Below, in pieces: positions 1 to 5,966 of a stretch of DNA of 9,076 nt. The DNA lies in NCBI GenBank assembly GCA_026785985.1, contig JAJAYX010000801.1, positions 1 to 9,076 on the forward strand, in the 5' to 3' direction. Source of the stretch: Rudanella sp. GTDB taxonomy: Bacteria; Bacteroidota; Bacteroidia; Cytophagales; Spirosomataceae. The stretch's first letter is position 1, and each line of letters begins with the position of its first letter. The notes beneath the pieces were generated by a model that ran no database searches, was not told where the DNA came from, and was given only the letters and a program-made list of their open reading frames with translations. Both the position numbers and the translations under genes were made by a program.

Positions 1-81
<81 letters not shown>

Positions 82-390
82 CTTACGGGTGCGGGAAAGT
101 TTCTGAGCCAAAGTGGACGATACTTCCTGGCTCTCGATACGTATTATCGCTCCTCGTTCTCGTCCAGTCCGTCGCCGTCGAAGTATCTGAATATTGATGG
201 ATACGCTTTGCTCAACGGCCGAGTTGGCTTTCGGGCTTCCAATGGCATCTCTATTTTGGTGTGGTCACGCAACCTTTTAAACAATAATTATTTTGAGCAA
301 CTGTTGCCAGCGGCCGGTAATGCCGGTCAGTATGCAGCCGTGCTGGGCGACCCCAGGACGTATGGCGTAACCTTGCGCTATACCTTCTAA
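82..390 (+). CDS. TonB-dependent receptor, C-terminal fragment (5' end missing)
   Basis: This is the last 102 residues of an outer-membrane TonB-dependent receptor, a 22-strand beta-barrel that imports metal complexes or other large nutrients using energy from TonB/ExbBD. What is visible: alternating polar and aromatic strands, a strand reading LLNGRVGFRAS, the segment WSRNLLNNNYFE, and the ending GDPRTYGVTLRYTF before TAA. A C-terminal strand ending in phenylalanine is the usual outer-membrane assembly signal, and the N-YFE / GDPRTYG pattern is familiar from Bacteroidota receptors of the iron-complex type. The plug, TonB box and most of the barrel lie beyond the left edge, so the substrate cannot be told. 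Full-length relatives are about 700-1000 residues. The reading frame is open up to the poly-C run. It converges on the broken hydrolase gene and is probably unrelated to the gene cluster on the right. Confidence 0.8.
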   Translation, partial: LTGAGKFLSQSGRYFLALDTYYRSSFSSSPSPSKYLNIDGYALLNGRVGFRASNGISILVWSRNLLNNNYFEQLLPAAGNAGQYAAVLGDPRTYGVTLRYTF

Positions 391-405
391 CTGTGTATAG
401 CTAGG

Positions 406-440
406 GGAACGGGCTATTGTGAAACCAACCAGCCCGTTCC
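406..440. terminator. Hairpin after the receptor gene, possible terminator
   Basis: GGAACGGGCT (406-415) and AGCCCGTTCC (431-440) form a perfect 10-bp GC-rich stem with a 15-base loop. The stem starts 16 bases after the receptor stop codon. No T-run follows on either strand, so it is not a textbook intrinsic terminator. Its place between two convergent genes, the receptor and the hydrolase pseudogene, suits a transcript-ending or 3'-stabilising structure working in both directions. Terminator function is inferred. Confidence 0.5.
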
Positions 441-571
441 TAATCCTCCCGGCAATAGCCAGCCCCAAACCGGAAAACCGAACATGATGAGTACCAGACC
501 ATGATGGTAAGCAACATGCCGCACAATAAAGGGTGTCGTTCGGGAGACGGGCTATTTTTACACGAACGGTT

Positions 572-1097
572 TCAACGCCACCACTCCGTTTTTGGCAATA
601 CACCATCAAGCACAACAGGCTCGCCAATCCGGGGCGTGGTATAAGGAAACCCGACTTCATTAGTGCGTTTGGTGAACCGTTCCACGGGTTCTGTCCACGA
701 GTGATAGGCCAGCGTAAACTTGCCCCAATGCACGGGCAATACGACTTTCGCCCAATTCTTTAAAGGTTTTATCGTAACCCGAATCGCCACCGAAAAAGAT
801 GCGATAACCCGGCAAATCAAGCACAAACGACGACCCAAGCGTTCGCCCCCGCGCGAAACTGCGGCCCGAAATGTGCCGGGCCGGGGTGGCTGTGATTTTA
901 ACGTCCGAGGGCAAGGTGGTGCCTTCCCACCAGTCGAGTTCGGTGGTTTTGTTGGCGGGAACACCCCAGCGTTCGAGCCGGGTGATGGCGGGGTCAATCC
1001 CGAAAACAGGCCGACGCACAAACAGAAAAAAAGTGGCTACCAACAGGGCCACAACAATGACAATAGTGAGCATAAGGCGTTTGCGCGGGCGAGACAT
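572..1097 (-). pseudogene. Metallo-beta-lactamase-fold hydrolase, broken by two internal deletions
   Basis: This is the remnant of a metal-dependent hydrolase of the UlaG / NAPE-PLD-like branch of the metallo-beta-lactamase superfamily. From the ATG at 1097 one frame gives a membrane anchor (about residues 8-28), then RPVFG, and passes directly into LERWGVPANK, TELDWWEG, TATPARHISGR and IFFGGDSGY, ending near KTFKELGE. The family's C-terminus continues in another frame (about 750 to 572): VVLPVHWGKF, HSWTEPVERF, PRIGEPV. Whole relatives run to roughly 350 residues; the readable parts total about 170. Missing are the stretch with the HxHxDH metal motif (junction near 969-980) and the segment between GDSGY and PVHWG with the family's GQYN/IHM-type region (junction near 745-755). 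The second loss also shifts the frame. The gene cannot make an active enzyme. The family match and missing segments are from knowledge of the family; the frame change is seen directly. Confidence 0.75.
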
Positions 1098-1254
1098 ACG
1101 CGGGCAACGGTGGCGATGCCGATTGGGTTCCTTGCGGGCAAGGGTGAGCAGCCGGTTTTAAAAAAAGTTTCTACTATCGCCCTGTTTATCTACATTGCGC
1201 TACCCATTTTCTACCATTTGGCGTATTGCATCCGTTAGCCGCCTTTCACTCTCC
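1098..1254. promoter_or_regulatory. Divergent spacer, probable promoter region of the ligase operon
   Basis: This 157-bp gap lies between the start of the hydrolase pseudogene (-) and the ligase gene (+), so any promoter of the plus-strand operon should be here. It contains an A/T tract (1156-1170, TTTTAAAAAAAGTTT) in otherwise GC-rich DNA. A TACCATTTG at 1212-1220 resembles the Bacteroidota -7 element TAnnTTTG but has one extra base, and the nearest upstream TTG (1195-1197) is closer than usual. I cannot fix a transcription start. The open frame of the ligase continues upstream to a TTG at 1195, which is less plausible as a start than the ATG at 1255. Confidence 0.35.
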
Positions 1255-2685
1255 ATGACCCTCAATTTCTACGAACGAATCCACCGAACGCTTCTTGAAA
1301 ACCCCGATCAGGAGTCCATCATTTGGCCCAACACCGACCAAACCGACTCGGTTTACACGAACCGGGTGATTCTGGACCGGGTGGCGACAGTCAGGCAGGT
1401 TTTGAGCCAACAGGGCATTGTGTCGGGGCAGTCGGTGTTGCTGGCGGTGCCGGTTTCGTTCGATTTAATCGGCTCGTTGTTGGCCATTATGGCACTGGGA
1501 GCCATTCCGGTGCTGCCCCCGGCGGGTTCGTCCCTGTGGGGCGTATTGTTGCTAATGCGCCGGCATGGTAGTAAGGCGGTGATCGTTGCAAAGCGGCCAC
1601 CCGCCTTTATTCAACTGATAGCCAATTGGTTAGATATATTAATCCTCACACCAACAACCCATTCAGGCGCATCCATAACGTGGTTGCCCCCACAAACCGT
1701 TGACCCCAACCAGCCTGCATTGATTTCGCACAGCTCCGGCTCTACCGGCCAACCGAAAGCCATTTGGCGGAGCCACCGGGTGCTGTTGGCGCAACACGAA
1801 GCCCTCAGCAGATCGTTTCCTGCATGGCCCGGTCAGCGCGATTTTCCCCTGTTTCCGAACATCCTACTCCATAACCTGGCAACGGGTACGGTCAGTATTC
1901 TACCCGACTTGCCCCGGTTCGCGCTCACCCGGATAGACCCGGCCCGAATTGTTCAGCAAATCATCCGGCAACGGGTGCAGACCCTCACGGGTAACGTCTA
2001 TTATTTCGTCAACCTGCTGGCGTACCTTCAAACGCACCCGCACCCGTTTCCGCAGGTGCGGGCCGTGGGTGTGGGCGGTTCGCCCGTTCCCGAACGACTG
2101 GCGCAAGCCCTGAAAGCCACGTTTGCCGGGGCCGAGGTTTATATCATTTACGGCTCCTCGGAAGCCGAACCCATTGCCATTCGGACGGTTGGTTCCGGGC
2201 CGGAAAACCCGCGTTTGGGCTATGTAGTGGGCCTTATTCACCCCTCGATTCAGGTTCGGATACGTCCCACTGACACGCTTCGTTTCGCTGATGAAACCAC
2301 GCAGCCAATGGGCGAAATTGAGGTGAAAGGGGCGCACGTAGCTACTGATACCACCGATTGGCTGGCAACGGGCGATTATGGGTATCTGAATCCGGCGGGG
2401 CAGTTGGTGCTGACGGGCAGGCGGGGCAATGCCCAACTCCACGGGGGCGTTGGGCATTACCAGATCGAGCATACGTTATTGGCGGTCGCTGGCGTTGAAC
2501 AGGCAGCAGCCCGCGCTACCGAAACCGGCTTTGCGGTTTATGTGCAGGGGTCGACCAATGAAGCCGACCTTCGGCGTTTGCTGGCCGACCAATTTCCCGC
2601 CGATCTGATTGAACAGATTCAATTTCGGGACACCTTGCCCGTTGATGCCCGCCACCATTCTAAAATCCGTTATGATGCACTCTGA
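1255..2685 (+). CDS. OleC-like adenylate-forming ligase (AMP-binding enzyme)
   Basis: This 476-residue enzyme belongs to the acyl-CoA synthetase / adenylation (ANL) superfamily, which activates a carboxylate with ATP to an acyl-adenylate. Visible motifs in order: phosphate loop SSGSTGQPK (160-168), the A5-type segment YGSSEAEP (299-306), TGDYGY (373-378) with its ATP-ribose aspartate, the hinge region around GRR (388-390), and a C-terminal PVDARHHSKIRYDAL with the likely catalytic Lys470. The central DFPLFPNILL and ILPDLPRF segments and the PVD-RH-(S/A)-KI ending resemble OleC, the olefin beta-lactone synthetase, more than ordinary fatty acyl-CoA ligases. This is family recognition, not an alignment. 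No carrier-protein domain is fused. ATG 1255 is chosen because the family-like N-terminus (NFYERIHRTL) starts there; the open frame upstream lacks family features. It is the first gene of the plus arm and overlaps the next gene by 14 bases. Substrate unknown; a beta-hydroxy acid or other carboxylic acid is possible. Confidence 0.85.
   Translation: MTLNFYERIHRTLLENPDQESIIWPNTDQTDSVYTNRVILDRVATVRQVLSQQGIVSGQSVLLAVPVSFDLIGSLLAIMALGAIPVLPPAGSSLWGVLLLMRRHGSKAVIVAKRPPAFIQLIANWLDILILTPTTHSGASITWLPPQTVDPNQPALISHSSGSTGQPKAIWRSHRVLLAQHEALSRSFPAWPGQRDFPLFPNILLHNLATGTVSILPDLPRFALTRIDPARIVQQIIRQRVQTLTGNVYYFVNLLAYLQTHPHPFPQVRAVGVGGSPVPERLAQALKATFAGAEVYIIYGSSEAEPIAIRTVGSGPENPRLGYVVGLIHPSIQVRIRPTDTLRFADETTQPMGEIEVKGAHVATDTTDWLATGDYGYLNPAGQLVLTGRRGNAQLHGGVGHYQIEHTLLAVAGVEQAAARATETGFAVYVQGSTNEADLRRLLADQFPADLIEQIQFRDTLPVDARHHSKIRYDAL
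2672..2685 (+). other. Gene overlap suggesting translational coupling (ligase / BtaA-like)
   Basis: Two consecutive ATG codons (2672 and 2675) open the BtaA-like frame before the ligase stop TGA at 2683-2685. No separate ribosome-binding site is needed or seen, so the second protein is probably translated by re-initiation or coupling. An in-frame TTG at 2609 is further upstream, but the family-like sequence (EFYNVELDRLRYSLVWED) begins just after the paired ATGs. Confidence 0.6.
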
Positions 2686-3763
2686 GTTTTACAATGTGGA
2701 ACTGGACCGCCTGCGCTATTCATTGGTGTGGGAAGATAGCCAAACCCTGTACAGCGGTCTCGACATTCAGCCCGACGACCGGGTGCTGCTCATCACCTCG
2801 GCGGGTTGCAACGTGCTGAACGCGCTCCTGAAAAGCCCCCGGCAGATGGTCGCCGTTGACCTGAACCCGGTACAGAATGCCCTGTTGCTGTTCAAAGTCT
2901 TCCTGATTACCCACCATAACCACGCCATTTTTCATGCCCTGATGGGGTTTGATGGCCTCGCAGCCGTAGCCCCTGCGTTTGCTCAGGTGGCTCCTACCCT
3001 ACCCGCCGAAGGGCGTGGTTACTGGACTTCGTTTTTCAACAGCCACCCCGAAGGCATACTTACGGCGGGCAAACTGGAAGCATATATCACGGGCTTTTTC
3101 AGAACGCTTGATGCCGACAACAGGCAAAAACTACGCCAGTTGATTCAGTTCGACAATCTCGACGAACAGCGGTCTTACTTCCAAAACCAGTTGGCTACCA
3201 GCACGTTCCGTAAGCAGTTCATTCACTATTTCGATGAGGCTAACCTCAGCAAAGGCCGCGACCCGAAGCTGTTCAAGTACGCGCAGGAGTCGGGTGGGGA
3301 AGCGTTTTATAACCGCTTCGTTCACCACCTATCGACCGTGGAAGTACAGTACAATTTCTTCTTCCGCTTTTTCCTGTTCGGCCCGGAGCACCTGCCCGAA
3401 TTCATTTTACCACCTTGTTATCAGCCCCAAAACTACGCTGCGCTGCGGGCTAATCTGCATCGCCTGACGATTGTGGACAATGAAGCGGTCGATTACCTGC
3501 TGTCGGCGGAGGGGCAGACCATCAACAAGGCCAGTTTGTCGAATATTTTCGAATACACCAGCCAACGGGAGTTTGAGCGGGTGTGCCGGTTGCTGTTGGT
3601 GCGTGAAGGGCCATCCCTCCGGTTCGTTTTCTGGAACCTGCTCCAGGAACAGACCGCACCGCCCAACAGCGGCTGGATTGAGGTTGAGTTGTCCAACCAA
3701 ACTCCGCAGGATACCGCCTGTTTCTACTTCCGAAATGTGCGGCAGATACAGCCTGTGCGGTGA
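2672..3763 (+). CDS. DUF3419 / BtaA-like S-adenosylmethionine 3-amino-3-carboxypropyl transferase
   Basis: This 363-residue protein is of the DUF3419 family, whose known member BtaA transfers the 3-amino-3-carboxypropyl group of SAM to diacylglycerol, the first step in making the betaine lipid DGTS. What supports it: the N-terminal RYSLVWED (15-22), a SAM-binding loop LLITSAGCNVL (39-49), the acidic strand end AVDLNPVQNALLLFK (61-75), and a C-terminal block with LSNIFEYTS and FVFWNLL, in the order typical of the family. It has no signal peptide or clear membrane helix, so it is probably cytosolic or peripheral at the membrane. Bacterial BtaA proteins are around 400 residues, so this one is slightly short. 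It overlaps the ligase upstream and ends 29 bases before the ATG of the kinase. No BtaB-like N-methyltransferase is in the window, so ordinary DGTS synthesis is not shown; the acceptor may be another hydroxyl compound. The family call is firm; the substrate is not. Confidence 0.85.
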   Translation: MMHSEFYNVELDRLRYSLVWEDSQTLYSGLDIQPDDRVLLITSAGCNVLNALLKSPRQMVAVDLNPVQNALLLFKVFLITHHNHAIFHALMGFDGLAAVAPAFAQVAPTLPAEGRGYWTSFFNSHPEGILTAGKLEAYITGFFRTLDADNRQKLRQLIQFDNLDEQRSYFQNQLATSTFRKQFIHYFDEANLSKGRDPKLFKYAQESGGEAFYNRFVHHLSTVEVQYNFFFRFFLFGPEHLPEFILPPCYQPQNYAALRANLHRLTIVDNEAVDYLLSAEGQTINKASLSNIFEYTSQREFERVCRLLLVREGPSLRFVFWNLLQEQTAPPNSGWIEVELSNQTPQDTACFYFRNVRQIQPVR

Positions 3764-3792
3764 CTGCTCTTTCACTCTCTCATTTTTTCACC

Positions 3793-4965
3793 ATGCAACA
3801 CTACCTCAGCCCTGCTTTTATTGAACAACTTATGCGGAAACACGCACCCGAAAACAACATCCGGGTGTTTGATTGTCAGCCACTGCCCATCGATAATTCG
3901 GCCAGTATTTTGGCCGTGCTGACCGCCGGGCAGTCCGAAAAACCGATTGGTCATTTCGGCCTGGCCGTTGATTTTGAATCGGCGGGGGTGCGGAAAATGC
4001 GCCGGTTGGTGATGAAGATAAAGCCACACGGGGGCGAGGTGGTGGCCATGCTGCAGCAGTTGGCCCAGGCGTGCGGGGGGCCATTGGCCGAAATCTACCC
4101 AACCTATGCATCAATGACGGGTTTCCTGCACACCCACGGGCGCGAACTGGAGGTGTATGCTAAACTCCCCTCGGCCCTGCAACCCGACATCTTTGGCACC
4201 TATGCCGATGAACCAAACGGCGCGTACCTGATTCTGATGGAGTTTCTGGACAATGTTGACCTGCTGAACTCCGCCATGACCCCCGAAGCCTGGACAGACG
4301 AACACATTCGGCTGGCCCTGAGCCAGATAGCAGCCTGGCACGCGCAACACCTGAACAAGCGCCTGCCCCTAAACCCGGCGTATTGGGACGATTACCCCTC
4401 TGCGGCCTACATGGCCAACCTGAGTCCGTTGTGGGCGGCTCTGCTCCAGAATGCCGCCGACCATTTTCCCGACCTGTACAACCCCGACCGGGTGCAGCGG
4501 CTCAGGGTGGCTATTGAGGCTATTCCTGCTTACTGGCGGGAGTTGACTCAGATGCCCAAAACGCTGATTCACAATGATCTGAACCCCCGTAACACCTGCT
4601 TCAAAACGGTAAACGGTTCGCCCAACCTGTGCGTGTATGACTGGGAACTGGCCACGTTTCATGTACCCCAATACGATGTGGTGGAGCTACTATGCTTTGT
4701 GCTGGACACCGACCGATACGACCTTCGGGAGTCGTACCTGGAACAGTACCGCAAGGCATTGCACGAACGCACGGGCCTCTATGCCGACGAACGGGCGTTC
4801 AGGCGGGGCTTCGAACTGGCGGCTTATGATTTCGGGCTGCATCGGCTGGGTATGTACATGATGGCGCACACCGTTAGCCCGTATCCGTTTTTGCCGCGCG
4901 TTGTGGGGAGTTATTTCGATATGCTGAGTACCTTCTCGAACAACCCATACTCCGCTTCTTCGTAG
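3793..4965 (+). CDS. APH / choline-kinase-fold phosphotransferase
   Basis: This 390-residue protein is a kinase of the aminoglycoside phosphotransferase (PF01636) / choline kinase type, which moves the gamma-phosphate of ATP to a hydroxyl of a small molecule. What is seen: a basic strand LVMKIKP (72-78) that may hold the ATP-binding lysine, a hinge-like LILMEFLDNVDLL (146-158), the catalytic loop HNDLNPRN (His260, Asp262, Asn267), and the metal-binding YDWE (Asp283) followed by PQYDVVELL. All key residues are present, so it should be active. Start: ATG 3793. A GTG at 3760, overlapping the upstream TGA as GTGA, would add 11 residues (starting TALSLSHF) and cannot be excluded. It is the last gene of the plus arm and its final 55 bases overlap the GNAT-like gene on the other strand. 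Antibiotic resistance is unlikely given the biosynthetic neighbours; phosphorylating a pathway intermediate or head group is more plausible, by inference. Confidence 0.82.
   Translation: MQHYLSPAFIEQLMRKHAPENNIRVFDCQPLPIDNSASILAVLTAGQSEKPIGHFGLAVDFESAGVRKMRRLVMKIKPHGGEVVAMLQQLAQACGGPLAEIYPTYASMTGFLHTHGRELEVYAKLPSALQPDIFGTYADEPNGAYLILMEFLDNVDLLNSAMTPEAWTDEHIRLALSQIAAWHAQHLNKRLPLNPAYWDDYPSAAYMANLSPLWAALLQNAADHFPDLYNPDRVQRLRVAIEAIPAYWRELTQMPKTLIHNDLNPRNTCFKTVNGSPNLCVYDWELATFHVPQYDVVELLCFVLDTDRYDLRESYLEQYRKALHERTGLYADERAFRRGFELAAYDFGLHRLGMYMMAHTVSPYPFLPRVVGSYFDMLSTFSNNPYSASS
4911..4965. other. 55-bp convergent overlap of the two arms
   Basis: The kinase (+, stop TAG at 4963-4965) and the GNAT-like protein (-, stop TAA complement at 4911-4913) share these bases, so both strands encode protein. 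There is no space for an intrinsic terminator between the arms. Transcripts of either arm must run into the other unless stopped inside a coding region. Confidence 0.85.
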
Positions 4966-5966
4966 TCCATATCGTTGGAGAAGTGCAGGGAAAAATTATC
5001 GGCCCGCATCAGGCAAAAAATGACTTCCTCGTACAATTCCCGGAAGTGAAGCATCCCATAAGCCCCCAAAAACGACATCAGGCCGAGCTTTCGGTAAGCC
5101 GGATGCACCCCCACCGACCGCACCAGCAGGACTTTTTTGGCCAATCGCGGGAAGTCGCGTTCAAAAACGGGCCGCTCGTCCGGTTCAGTCCCCGGCAACT
5201 GGTAATTGGGGTGGCAAAAACTCATGGCGACCAACTGCCCCAACGCCCGGTCGCGGAACAGCACCGACGAATGCGGACACAATTTTTCGGCATACTGCTG
5301 GTTATAAAGCAGCCTGAATTGCGCGTCGGAAATGGGTTTGTAGGCCGGATTCGCACCAAAAATGGGGTGAACCAGCGCGAACAGTTCGGCCTCGTGTTGC
5401 CGCCAGGTGTCGGGGTTGAGGGGAATAATGTCGAAGGGCAGTTGCGACAGCCCCGCCAGCAACTGCTGTTTGGTGTCGTAGGCAAACGGAATGGCGTTGC
5501 TCCGAATCAGGCGACTGGCAAACCGGCTCCGAACCCGAAAACCGAGTTGCTTCAACAAGGCCGGATAATACGCCGGTTTGGCTGGCTCCCGGTCAAAGCG
5601 GCCCCACGAGGGCGCGTCGGTCAGGCGAAGGCGGTAGGCATGGAAGGTGTTGAAATTCAGTGGCCCCACCACCACCACCCGACCTCGTTCCTGCGCATCG
5701 GCTTCGAGCATGGCAAAGGCCCGTCGGTTGAGCGGGAGGTCGTCTGTCGTCTCCCAAAACCCAAACAGGGCTTCGGTGGAGTCGTGCGGAAAAATGCCGA
5801 CCAACCGAATCGTCCGATGATCAGTATACAGCACAATCTCGTTGCGGTCACTCTCCATCCGAAATAGGTTCGACACGTAGGTCGGCGCTTCGCTGGCACT
5901 TGACGGAATGGCAAAAAAAGAGCCGGGAAGGGCATTTTGGTACGGGATGCGGTATAGTGTGTTCAT
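4911..5966 (-). CDS. GNAT-fold acyltransferase-like protein
   Basis: This 351-residue soluble protein resembles the Gcn5-related N-acetyltransferase superfamily. The C-terminal half carries the acyl-CoA-binding pattern: beta-strand LLVRSVGVHP (280-289) followed by AYRKLGLMSFL (290-300), then ADNFSLHFSNDMDYEE (322-337) in the place of the last GNAT helix and strand. The N-terminal half also has a GNAT-like look: ALFGFWE (66-72), an alanine-rich helix, GPLNFNTFHAYRL (101-113) and YYPALLKQLGFRVRS (133-147), a layout known from YghO-like proteins. It may therefore hold two GNAT-type folds, only the second with a recognisable CoA loop. The start is ATG 5966, which shares bases with the upstream gene's stop (ATGA); the open frame upstream of it lies in the shadow of that gene. 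No signal peptide. Last gene of the minus arm. The acyl donor and acceptor are unknown; N- or O-acylation of a pathway product is the natural guess. Confidence 0.65.
   Translation of the reverse strand: MNTLYRIPYQNALPGSFFAIPSSASEAPTYVSNLFRMESDRNEIVLYTDHRTIRLVGIFPHDSTEALFGFWETTDDLPLNRRAFAMLEADAQERGRVVVVGPLNFNTFHAYRLRLTDAPSWGRFDREPAKPAYYPALLKQLGFRVRSRFASRLIRSNAIPFAYDTKQQLLAGLSQLPFDIIPLNPDTWRQHEAELFALVHPIFGANPAYKPISDAQFRLLYNQQYAEKLCPHSSVLFRDRALGQLVAMSFCHPNYQLPGTEPDERPVFERDFPRLAKKVLLVRSVGVHPAYRKLGLMSFLGAYGMLHFRELYEEVIFCLMRADNFSLHFSNDMDYEEAEYGLFEKVLSISK
5963..5966 (-). other. ATGA stop-start overlap (dikinase / GNAT-like)
   Basis: Read on the minus strand, the four bases ATGA contain both the start of the GNAT-like gene and the TGA stop of the dikinase. 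This is the classic arrangement for translational coupling, and it implies the two proteins are made from one message in linked amounts. Confidence 0.8.

Noticed and set aside
533..571. Short inverted repeat CGTTCG (537-542) / CGAACG (563-568) as a terminator of the minus-strand pseudogene
   Set aside because: Only 6 bp with a 20-base loop and no T-run in the right place; too weak to call.
720..1238. A 172-codon plus-strand open frame opposite the hydrolase pseudogene
   Set aside because: The minus strand here encodes recognisable metallo-beta-lactamase-fold segments, while the plus-strand product is an uncharacteristic basic sequence crossing into the spacer.
1243..1253. Identical 11-base pyrimidine-rich string CTTTCACTCTC upstream of the ligase (1243-1253) and of the kinase (3769-3779)
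   Set aside because: Its distance to the start codon differs (1 versus 13 bases), and several chance repeats of this length are expected in 9 kb, so it is not supported as a shared regulatory site.
3793..4965. Aminoglycoside resistance gene
   Set aside because: The fold matches, but the protein is long for that role and is embedded between biosynthetic genes; the catalytic motifs alone do not specify an antibiotic substrate.
4983..5867. A 294-codon open frame on the plus strand opposite the GNAT-like gene
   Set aside because: It is antisense to a protein with recognisable motifs, its translation is rich in Q, R, P and H with no family features, and it fits the shadow pattern of a GC-rich coding strand.
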